Shown: piece after piece, positions 34,601-45,100 of the stretch | How positions within the stretch are numbered: position 1 is the first letter of the stretch | Layout of the letters: the number at the start of each line of letters is the position of its first letter | Translations under genes and position numbers: made by a program | Assembly (NCBI RefSeq): GCF_024362695.1 | Contig: NC_065408.1 | Coordinates: 11,718,001-11,782,000, forward strand | Source: Pectinophora gossypiella | Taxonomy: Eukaryota > Arthropoda > Insecta > Lepidoptera > Gelechiidae | Length of the DNA stretch: 64,000 nt | Direction of reading: 5' to 3' | Notes under the pieces: model-generated | The model's input: the letters and a program-made list of their open reading frames with translations, nothing else | What the model was told of the DNA's origin: nothing | Databases searched by the model: none

Positions 34601-37600
34601 AAAAAGAAAACTTCCGATAAAAATAAAAGTGCTTCTGATATTGAAATAGATTCTAAATCAAAACGTCACAGAACTAAGTCTTGGGGAAGTCTATCCGCGA
34701 CGCCTCCCAATGAAGGCCAGTTCTTCAGTGATAATGAAAGCATTAAAAAGAAGTTAAAGAAACATGGGAAAATTTTCAATGACAAGAGATTGTCTGGTTC
34801 TGGTGATAGTAAACAGAAATCAATTACTGGGGATAAATCACTGGTTGATGACGAAGATACAGAAATCATTTTCAATACTTCAAAAAAGAATAGAAGAAGC
34901 AAAGACATTTCTTTTAATGCTCACAAATCAGTAACTCTAAATGAATCTACACATGAAATACCTAGTGCAGCAGATACTAGCAATGAAAGTAATAAAGAAA
35001 ATCTTCTTGGTGGGACACCGGTGATCAAAGAGTCTACAACTGAACTGTTTGATAAAGCTCCCAGTGCTGAAATAAAGACAATAGTTTTCATTGAAGATAC
35101 AGACTCTAACACAGGTAGCTTGGGTAAACAGAATGATGATAAAGATGATCAATGCGTCCCAGTTGTGCAGCATCCAGCTGAAAATCAAATAATTTCATCA
35201 GAAATGTCCAACAATATTCCATCAGTTTCTATTTTCACAGCAGAAAAAGTGGGTGAGAAATTAACAATTAACCAGAGTTGTGAACCCATGGATATTGATG
35301 AGACTATACCAGATAATGTGTCGATGTCTGCATTTACTATCGAGGATAAGTTAGAAAAATCTCGACGTAAATCTTCGTTGTGTATCTCATCAGAGGCTGA
35401 TAGCAGTACGAAAGAAAGTAAAAATAAATCTAAACGGAAATCCTTATTATCAAATTCTTCAATCCAAGATAAAGAAAGCTTTGAAAATGTTAATAAAAGT
35501 TTTGAATCAAATGTTAAAAACTCATCGAAAGACGAAATAAACTCAGCTGTATATTCACGCAAGTCGTCACTGAGCACGCACGACGAAGTAGATAGTAGCT
35601 TTAAAGAAAGTGCTAACAAATATAAGAGAAAGTCATCTAAATCTGATTTGGTAGAAGTTGAAAATGTTAATAATAGTACTTTATCGCAATCTCAAGCCAA
35701 GAATTCCCCCAAAGAGGATGCACAGAATAGAAAAACACGAAAATCATCTTTAAATATAACCTCGGATACTGAAAGTATTACTACAAAGGGTTCTAAAAGG
35801 AAATCCTCCATGTCATATTTTACCTCAGAAGACCATGAAAAAACCGAGAACAAAACCACACTTGTTTTATCTCAAATCAAAGATATATCGGCTACCGACA
35901 ATAACGTATCTAAATCGCCCCAAATTGACAGCAATGAACTATCAAGAGCTAAAGATGGAATCGTGAACAAAAACCTTTCTATTAATTACATGACCAGCAC
36001 ACCAGTACAAAAGAAGAATATGGAAAAATTAGGTATGCAAATGAATACTTCTGTGATTACACCTAATAACGACCGCAAAACAAAAATTACGCCTAAAAAA
36101 GACGTCTCAATAACGTCAAACAAATCCGGCAACTGTTCTTCTGAACAAGACTCGGAGATATCTGAAGAAGAATCCGAGGAAAAGAATAATTTGTTAGATG
36201 ACGAAGCTGAAGAGGCAAGTGAAAATTACGAGTCAGGTGACAGTCAAAACGAAGAGGAAAGACAGTATGAAAGAGAAAATGAAATTGTAGAAAGAGGTGA
36301 AACACTGACATCTGAAGATGAAATATCAAATGACTCTGATTATGAGAAAGGTTCATTCATAGTGAGTTCCGATGAAGAAGATGATGAACTATTAAGTGGG
36401 TTAGGAGATGACCTCAATATGAGTGATAATGAACTAACTATGACCGAAAAATCTAAAAAGAAATATAACGAGCGTAAAATGAAAGAACAAAAGAAAGCGT
36501 CAAGAGAAATGTATGAGGCGCGACACAAGATTAATGACTCATCTGATAAGAATTCTAAAGTGGTAAAAGCTAAAAAGAATAATCGTAATCGATTAGATTC
36601 GTCGCTTTTAGAATCGGGTGATGAGATTTCAATGCCGCCAAAGAAAAATAAACGTATGCGTTTGGAGTCTACTTTAGAAACTAGCCAAACAAAACCTGAT
36701 ACTGAAGAAAAAAAGACAAAAAATAATGATTCTGATATGTCAGATGCCGAAGAAATCGGTCGCAAGAAAAAGAAGAGCAAACGTTTGTCTGAATCAGTAT
36801 GTGATGAAAGCGCAATAAACGAAAAGGAAATAACTATTAATAATGAAGAAATGATCGAAAAAGATGACCCCCTGTCAATTAAAATTAAAACAGAGCCTAA
36901 AACACCGCTAAAATATCTTGAAATTTCAACTGTTCATTTCACTGACAGGGAAGATATTGAACAAGTTCAAGTTAGTGAAAATATGTCTATGATGACAGAA
37001 AATGAGACTTCTGATCCACTTCGGGAAACAGTGGCGGAAGATCAAAACGGAGACATCAGTGATGATTCTATCAGCGAAAATGAAGAGATAACAAATAAAT
37101 ATGACTCTGTGCTTAAGGAGCTTAACAAAGAAAACAAATCTAGGCAAATAAAGTCACATGACATCTCTTTGAACTTGCATAAGAAGAACAAACAAAAGCC
37201 TAAGGAGGCAATCGTTGAAGAGCTCAATCTTACTCAGACTAAAAAGTCTAAGAAAAAAGTTCAAGACACTCCTGAACAGTCTAAAGAAAAGACCGTTAAA
37301 AGAGTTTTTAAGAAGTTGGCTGATAATAATGACGAGTTGTCTGACTTTGATGACCTGAAGCTGTTATTCTCTGATGAAAGTAATGATAGCAGTGAGAAAA
37401 AACATGAGAGCATTAAGACTGTGGATGGCACTGATAGTTTCATACCATTGAAACGCACTCCTGGCAAGACTAATATTCTTAAGCCTACTGATACCTCTGC
37501 AAATGATTCTCTACTGAACAGTCGCAGCAAGAAGAAGAATAAGAAGTCCAACAAAACTGATGAAAATGAAGGTGTGTATTATGTTCATATTACTTAAGTA

Positions 37601-40600
37601 ACAAACTATAATTTTCTTCTTCTATTGTGTAATCATAACCTATGAGGTCATTGACCGACATCAACAATCCTGAACATAAACTATAAAGTCTCTAAGTAAT
37701 GTGATATAATGATAATAATAAAATATGTCACATTAATTTATTAAACATGGGAGCCTGACCCTGAACTTCGAAATCACACAAGTGGTCCCAATCATTTTTA
37801 TTGTGTCATAATTATATCCTTCAATATTGCAGATACCAATACCAACGAAGATGGTGAAGAACTAAAATTCTTCATTGATACTAAGGGAGATTTGCTGGAT
37901 ACAGAATCATCTACAATGGAGTCTCTTAACACAAGTTCGAAGATGAATAGCGGAAGTGATGTAAAGTCTGCTGATAACGGTGGTTAGTTTATAAAAATAG
38001 CTGTATAGTAGAGGCCAATGTCCATTGCCAAGCAAATGAATTAATAACGGGTTCCGTGAATATTTCATGTTGAGAATCCTTTTTAAACTCATTTCTAGGT
38101 GCCGACTCTGATGATGCGCCTGTGGAAACCTCGTATCTTAGTGAAAAGAGTAAGAAGCGAAACAAAAAGACGTCTATAAGCGTTGATGCCAGTATGACGG
38201 AGAATGGTGAAAATTCTACATTGACTAGGACATCGAAAAGTGACAAGAAGAAAAGATTGTCAGAATCTCAAGAAACGGAAATTCCAGGTATTAAATAGAG
38301 TATTTTCACATAAGTAATAAATAATAATGTATCAGACTGTATTATCTAACGGTTACAACCGACATAAAGGCTAGCAGCAAACAATTTCCGACTGTTCAAG
38401 TTTTTTTATATATTACAGAACACGAGATATCCGCACCTAAGACTCCTGCAAGTGAAAAAAAGAAGAAGAAATTATCTATGTCTTGTGAAAACCAAACCAC
38501 AAGTCCTATTCCTGTGGCGACACCACCCTCGGTCACTAGTGAAAAGAAAAAGAAGAGACTGTCTGAATCTGACGGAACTGGACCTTTAGAAACTGCCGTC
38601 GCAAAAACACCTTGCAGCGACAAAAAGAAAAATAAATTATTCAAGTCTAATGATAACCAAATTGGAAATTCAGAAACTACGATTACTGATCCAAAAACTC
38701 CTCAAAGTGCTAAAAAGAAGAAGAAATTATCGGAGTCTCACGAAGATACCACTATTGACATTCCTGAACTTAAAAATGTAGTAGAAACCCCAACCAGCAA
38801 CAAAAAGAAGAAAAAAGTCTCTGAATTTGTTGAATTTGGAGTTGAAAATGTAATGGGAAGTACAGAAGGTAAATATTACCAACAATCTTTATTGAAATAA
38901 GACAAATTATTATCTAATTTTTATTTTATCTAAATATGCAAACTGAAATATGGTAACCATATTATAATATACTAATACAAACTATTTTTAAATTTCAGTT
39001 GTTGAAGATCCAGTTGCGATTAGTTCCAAAAAACGCAAGAGAAAGTCATCTGCCAATCAGACACAGGAAGAAATTGGAGTCGAAGGTATTATTTACATTC
39101 ATAAATCACTTTCGGTATAACTACTTTACAGGACAGGGACATTCTTATATGATAACTAGCATTCAATGGCATATAAAGTGCTTTTAAATATTAATTCATT
39201 TTTAAATAACAAACAAAGGATTCACAGAATGGTATCAAACCATAACTTACCATTACATACGCCCGTGCACCGCGAGCGGCGCGAACAATGTCGAGAGCTT
39301 CGACCAATAGCCGTACGACGTTTACCACGTCCACGAAGATAGCGTTTGCTGCATCTCGATATAATACGCTTCGCGCGGAATGGTGTTTTAAACTTCATTA
39401 TTGTTTAAATTTGTTTGAACCTGTTATATTAATGTTTTGCTTTTCTTTAGATGATAAGGTGTTGAACATTTCCGGAAACGAATCAATAGGCAATAAAAAG
39501 AAAAAACAGAAAATCTCTGTAACTAAGGATGACATTGCTCCCATACAAGGTAAAAAATATATTGTAATTTGTACCTGACCCTAACTTTGTATTCTGGGTG
39601 GGTTTCTAGTGGAGATAAAAAGCTCAGCCTGAGTGATCGGCCAATCACATTGTGTGCGAGAGAAGGCTCAATGATTAGTCGATCTCCGTCCGTCTCCTCT
39701 GCAATTTACTGCAATCCACAGTAGAAACCCACCCTATAGATTAGGGTCAATGAGGATTGATGTTATAAGTGTTGCCACTTTACCAATTTTAATCGCAATT
39801 AACTTTTTACTTTTCAGTAACTGAAACCAAACTCAGTAAGAAGAGAAAAAAACGTGACGACGACGTTGGTGGCAAGAAGTCTAAGGTAAAAATTTTGTTT
39901 TAAATACTTACATAGAAATACACAAAAACATTCTACAGCATGTAGAAAACACTCGCAGATTAGAAGAATAGGTACCTAAGTATATTTTTGTATCGAACTT
40001 CTATACATAATGTTTTTTTCTCTTAATAATATAATACATTTAATTACTGGTCAGCAAAAATTTAATATCGATCGCCATCGACTCGCAAAGAAAAAGAAGA
40101 AGATCAATGATCCTTTTGTTTCAACGAACTCATTATATTGCAGGTTCTCAAGGAACACTCACCCGATAAAGTACACGTACCACGCTTGCCGCGTAGTGTT
40201 ATCAATCGGCTTGACGACAAACCTAAAGCTGAGGTACTTGAAATGAAGAAAGCTAAACTCGTATCTACGGCAGATTTTGTCGTTGAAGAGACTAGGAGGA
40301 GGCGCAACAAGCCATCTAACTTCTTAGAAGAAAGTGTATATCTAAATGATGACGACAATGCACCGGTTACAAAGAAAAAGGCGATAATGAAGAAACCTAA
40401 AGTGTTGCCATTCCTACCAACAGTTTCTACTTCTGACAATGGCTTCACTACCAATTTCCAAGTAAACGTTATATCGCGAACCATGGAATTCGTTGCAAAA
40501 AAGAATGAGATGCCCCATTTCAAAGAAGACTACTTAAACAACAGGAAGATAAAGAAATTGCGCACCTACGATCTTTATAAGAAGCACAGAAATGTAAAGC

Positions 40601-40614
40601 TGTCTAAATTCTAA
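31606..40614 (+). CDS. Large Lys/Ser-rich, probably nucleolar protein (slender-lobes-like?)
   Basis: Hand-built model of 13 exons: 31606-31630, 32158-32295, 32628-32891, 33284-33364, 33749-33832, 34257-37571, 37833-37982, 38099-38287, 38419-38868, 38999-39085, 39451-39549, 39818-39885, 40144-40614. All have GT-AG borders and the frame is kept throughout, giving 1806 aa. The exon 7 end could be 3 nt earlier. The protein is highly charged and mostly low complexity: TPARRSTR-type repeats (exons 3-5), RKSS modules and an acidic Ser/Glu/Asp belt in the 3.3-kb exon 6, then TP-S-KKKKKLSES units in exons 8-9. The only globular-looking part is the C-terminal exon (RLPRSVINRLDDKPKAEVLE; ending KKLRTYDLYKKHRNVKLSKF). 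Many basic clusters would serve as nuclear localisation signals. No enzyme motif is seen. The slender-lobes link rests on overall character and is tentative. Confidence 0.85.
33490..33700 (+). repeat. Family D repeat in intron 4 of the Lys/Ser-rich gene
   Basis: 'Taccagttcgatcgccagta', 'ctattatagacggcaatacg' and 'caccggtcacgttggtctat' match 15,570-15,690 in order. It is spliced out between exons 4 and 5. Confidence 0.6.
33940..34185 (-). repeat. Family C repeat in intron 5 of the Lys/Ser-rich gene
   Basis: Read on the minus strand: 'aacaggcctgagggtccg', 'cagggcgtcctcagagag', 'cgaccacgtcggcgaggtcg', 'gtatcggga', in the same order as 24,780-24,955. A 76-codon frame over it is repeat-derived. 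Confidence 0.65.
39262..39390. mobile_element. GC-ended fold-back MITE, copy 2 (intron 10)
   Basis: 'Gagcggcgcgaacaatgtcg', 'cttcgaccaatagccgtacg' and 'cgaagatagcgttt' match 19,895-19,960. The right arm is partly lost. It lies in intron 10 of the Lys/Ser-rich gene. Confidence 0.6.
39576..39749. mobile_element. MITE with inverted ends in intron 11
   Basis: The left end TGACCCTAACTTTG...GGGTGGGTTTCTAGTG is inversely matched by the right end CAGTAGAAACCCACCC...ATTAGGGTCA. It is about 174 bp, non-coding, and fills most of intron 11 of the Lys/Ser-rich gene. Confidence 0.75.
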
Positions 40615-41356
40615 CTTATAATTGTTCCTCTTGTTATAAAACAGCTGTTTTTGTGATGTATAGACTCCGCCTGTTTTAATATTAGTAATTGAGGTGCCTT
40701 GATTATGAATACTACTAACATTTTAAAGCATTTTTAACTGATTCCGTATAAATGAATGATAAGCGACACCGTTCCCGTTAGTTGCAGAATAGTACGAGTA
40801 TGTCTTGTGCCAATTAAAATTAAGTTTTGAATAAGTACGTTATCCACTCTTGATACAATGCTACTCAACAGACACCAATTATTAACTGGTCTTGTGATTA
40901 GCATTGTGTGGAGCTGGCCTTAGAACTTTGTAATAATAGTTGACTAATTCATTGTTAAATTACCTTATTATGTTTTTATTTTTATGGTGTTTTGTTTGTA
41001 ATCACTGTTATTACATCTGCACTTGCTTACACTGATACTTGAATAAGTACCTTCACTGGACAATAATAGCCATATTCGTGTTTTTATAAACTAGCTAAAG
41101 CAACATTTATTTTCACTGTAAGCAAGTGAGAGAGAAGGTAGGCGGACATAAAATGTTTCTTCCTATTATTGTTTGTACTCTGTTTCTCAAAATCGTCACT
41201 ATTGAGAAATTTAATTGTCATAATTTAGTTTTCATAAGGGTTTTCTAATTTTATAAATATCAAAAATATCCATAATTATGCGAGCAAGTAGCAAGCAATT
41301 TGATGCTTCGCTCGCTCTGTTATGCGTGGTCACACTAACCTATAGTTCTCGAAGTT

Positions 41357-41458
41357 ATTTTGTCATAATTTTATGAACATAAATAGTTCTACCTCATGTA
41401 CCTATTTATTTTGCTGTATGAGGTAAAAAATAGAACAATTTATGTTTATGACAAAAAC
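41357..41458. repeat. Small fold-back repeat
   Basis: 'Ttttgtcataattttatgaa', 'cataaatagttctacctcat' is inversely repeated as 'atgaggtaaaaaatagaaca', 'atttatgtttatgacaaaa' around a short loop. The words resemble the 8345-8890 element. Confidence 0.65.
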
Positions 41459-42079
41459 AATTATGAATAAAGACTATTAGTTGAAACGACTTTGGTATCA
41501 GTGACTGTTTGTTTAAGAATAGTTTAACTAATTATTATGAAGAAACAATTTATGAGGATTCAGAGGTATGTGTTATGAACTCTAATAATAGGACACGAAA
41601 AAGAGTTCAGGTCCATAATGTCCCTCTCCCAGAATGTGCTGTGCTTATTTTTTTTATTAATTTCAACCAACGCCGTAAAAGGAGGTTTTGGTTGATATTT
41701 TTAAATCAATTGATCAGAAAAAAATGTCTTTATTTTGGGAAACTGATATTATGGACCTCAACGAAAAAAATGTGTTATTTTTTTTTTGTCATCAATATTT
41801 TTAGTCATTATTGTTTTGCTTATCGATAATTATTGTGTTTCTTTAGTATAACTACGACAAAATTGCTGAATGTTTGTGTACAATTTGAATTTTCCGCCAT
41901 TATCACAGAAGAATCCGCGAGAGGGCGCTGGCGTCGACAAAAGTGGTATCGCCCAAGTGCTTTCTGTTTTAGTTTTACGTAATTAAATTCTGACAATTTT
42001 GCAACCATTTTCAATAAATATGTTCTTTGAAATAAAATGGTCGTTTTTCCACAATAATATCAAAGTGTGGTTGTACATA

Positions 42080-42123
42080 CTCGACGCAAGTACTTCCCGC
42101 CTTATCATGCCGGTGTAAACAAA
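42080..42123 (+). promoter_or_regulatory. Forkhead-type and GACGC words upstream of the jumu ATG
   Basis: TGTAAACAAA (42,114-42,123) is a textbook forkhead site, 5 bp before the start codon, and GACGC (about 42,083-42,087) is the alternative word bound by FOXN-type forkheads. Function is inference. Both may lie in the transcribed leader. Confidence 0.3.
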
Positions 42124-42128
42124 CCGCC

Positions 42129-45100
42129 ATGTTGTCGAAAATGGACGAGCCTATGTTGCCGGTAAGTTATGATGTAAGTATAAATATTGAGGTAATAATG
42201 ACAACCAACTAATTTTAAAAAATCTTACTGATTTATTTTTCTTCAGAAATTAAATTAATTCTATAAATATATTACAGCAAATCAAAGAGTAATTCAGTTG
42301 ACATATGACGTCAATCCTTTCCGACTTTTAGACCAATCATGGCGCACCGGCATTGGTCACGTGGACAAACTCGTCCAATAGAAATGAGAATCCATTCTTT
42401 GTGTACTTTTTCACGTAGTAGTAAAACGGATTGTGGTTTATATGGAGTGAGTGGTGTTTTATCTGTCAATCTTATGTCGATAAAAACGTAAATGTGTGAA
42501 ATTCTGGATTATTCTATTGAGCATAAGGATATTTATTTAAGTAAATATTCGGTAAGTAACACTGAATGTATTTTTTATATTATTCTGCCATGTTTTGAAA
42601 ACAAGAGGCGCGGACAATGGGAAAGTCCAACCGAGTCGCCGTGTCCCGCTCTTTTTAACGTCAATTGTTATTTTATATAAAAGTTTATTGTTTAGATGTA
42701 GATTATTATTTGATATTCTATCAATAACCATCACTGTACGATAATTATTACTATACTATCATTATTTTAATAGCATCCAATAGAATGGCGGGAAATCGTT
42801 AACACACCTCAAACCCATGATTTATTCAGAGTTATAATACTGAATACATACTAAATCATAATCATTTTTGTCAGAAGTACATTCATGATAAAATTAACGA
42901 TAATCTCCTACAAAATACTACAGAATCAGACACTTATTTTCCAAAACACGCGGCATAAATAACGGTCGAATATTTTATATTGCGTCCTGCTCACTCGCTG
43001 TCATTCTTTGGCATGTATGATAAGGATAGCATGATAATTATTATTATTCCCTATGAAATGTTTTTATCTACATCTTTCGCTGTAAAATTAGAATATGTAC
43101 TTTGTCAATTTTATATAATTAGGATAATAAAATAACAGAAATGTTGTCTACTTTAAATACCATTACATTTTCTATAAAATAGCGCCGCCAATTCACCTTC
43201 GACGAACGTACAATTTTGAGTACAGTTGGCGAGAAAAGTAATGTTTACGTTCTCATTTTCTTTTATTCGCAATGTAAACAAATAAGAAAATGTTGACTGT
43301 TTGTTTATCAATAGATTGTAATTTTATCTTGCTTTATAAATTTAATATACCTACTAAGTAGGTATTAACTAACTACATAGGTACCTATAGGCTTAAATTG
43401 TAGGCATTTTGTTTATAATTAACGCAGTAAGTAGAGGTATACCTAATCCCTATACCTACATGTATATAAATATATACCTTTACTAGCCTGTTACATACCT
43501 ATTACGCAAATGTTTTTTGTATTTAATTTATTTTTATAATGAATAATATAAACTAACGCCAAAACAGCAACAACAAAAATAAAAAAGTAATTAAAAAAAC
43601 TTAAATAGGACTTTTCTCTATTTATTATTAACATCTCCCGCGCAATATTCCCACGGCCCCAGTTTCGAGTGAGAATTTCAAAACGCTGAACAATGAATGC
43701 ACCGTGCGCCTGTAGTAGTAGGTACGGTGTGCATGCATGAGTGGCTGCACTTTGTGCATGTGTGCGTTCGGTGCACTCGACGAGACGAGCGGCCCCGCAC
43801 GGCGCGTACGGGTGCATAGGACGGATGGCTGCAACTTGTCCGTGTGTGCGTGCCTTTCGTAGTTTTTGTATATGAAGGTCTACTACGCTGGTGCACACCT
43901 CTATAGGTACATATCTATCACTATAGAGCCGAACAACACTTTCATCGAAGTTCATTGATGAATCCTATTATTTCCTGCGAAATATCATGAATTCAGAATT
44001 CTACTATTAATTAAATATCTACAATCATGTTATTCAATCTAATTCCGCAACTTAATAGGTACCTACACTTAAGGTACTAAATAGGTACCTACTGCCCTAT
44101 TTCATAAGTTTTCCTTCTTGTTGCTGGTACCTACTCTACCAGTGTGTTTACCGGAAGGACCTAAAAAGATAAAGTTGAACGCGACAGGTGTACGAGTATT
44201 AAGTACCTACCATAGGTACCTACTATACAAAATTCATACCTACATGATATGCAAGCTGCACAACTACAGTCAACAGCGCAATTGATTTAAAATTGCATTC
44301 GCTTCTACGGCCTAGTAACATCCTACAGTTTGCAGAACATCACATTTGTCATTGGTGAAGTTAAAGCTGGTAACCTAAGTAAGTAGGTATCTGTACTTTA
44401 TGGAAAGTTATTTGTTTCCTGTACTAATGAAGATGAATTTACAGATGAATTGAAATTGAACGTGTAAAATTCATTATGGTTTAATAATCTTTTTCCACTT
44501 CTGGTCTTTTTGCAAAGGCCTGCCCCCTATTCTTAGATTATGCGTAATTCTGCCTGATACCTAGACACTGGTTTCAAAGAAGAGATTTAATTATTAAAAA
44601 GGGTACCTATTCAGATACCTATAAAACGTCCACGTACACGTAAACGATCCTTCAGTCATCCCGATACAAACGGTACTTTCTACTGTAGGTGTGTTTAGGG
44701 TTCCGAAGAGATATTTAATCGTAGTTCCGAACCCTATAAAGAAAACTGGAACCCTTATAGGATCAGTTGTTTGCTGTGCGTCCGTCTGTCTGTCGAGGCA
44801 TTTTTTTCTCGAGAACGCGTGGAGGTATCAAGTTGAAATTAACATCTAATACTTATGTCTGCGGTCCCTTGTAGCTGTAAAAAAATCAAGCTTTTAAATC
44901 AACGCAATTTAAAGATACGGCTATTTTCAGCCTTATTTTCAAGCGTTTCGTAGGGACATCAAAACCTTTGGGGTACTTACTTCCCATAGATCTGGAATCA
45001 TGAAAACTAACAATATATAAAACACACTTATTTGCAGATGGTAAATGAATCGCGACCTATGTTGATGTATGGAAACGAATAGTTTTTCAACAGCAAAGTC

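Larger units (their letters stand above)
40615..42128 (+). other. Intergenic: 3' UTR of the Lys/Ser-rich gene and jumu 5' region
   Basis: Begins with the 3' UTR; an ATTAAA signal lies at 40,813-40,818. A fold-back of TTATG/AACATAAAT words is at 41,357-41,458, with a chance AATAAA at 41,465. From about 41,880 the sequence is probably the jumu promoter and leader. The 106-codon frame at 41,509 looks random (Phe/Lys-rich). Confidence 0.45.

Noticed and set aside
34666..37554. Several minus-strand frames of 60-146 codons opposite exon 6 of the Lys/Ser-rich gene
   Set aside because: They are antisense shadows of a Lys/Ser/Glu-rich coding exon (Phe/Leu/Ser-rich readings) and have no independent support.
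43491..43955. 154-codon minus-strand frame in jumu intron 1, with two other overlapping minus frames
   Set aside because: All three frames are open over a GC-rich imperfect duplication. That points to low stop density, not coding, and no domain is visible.
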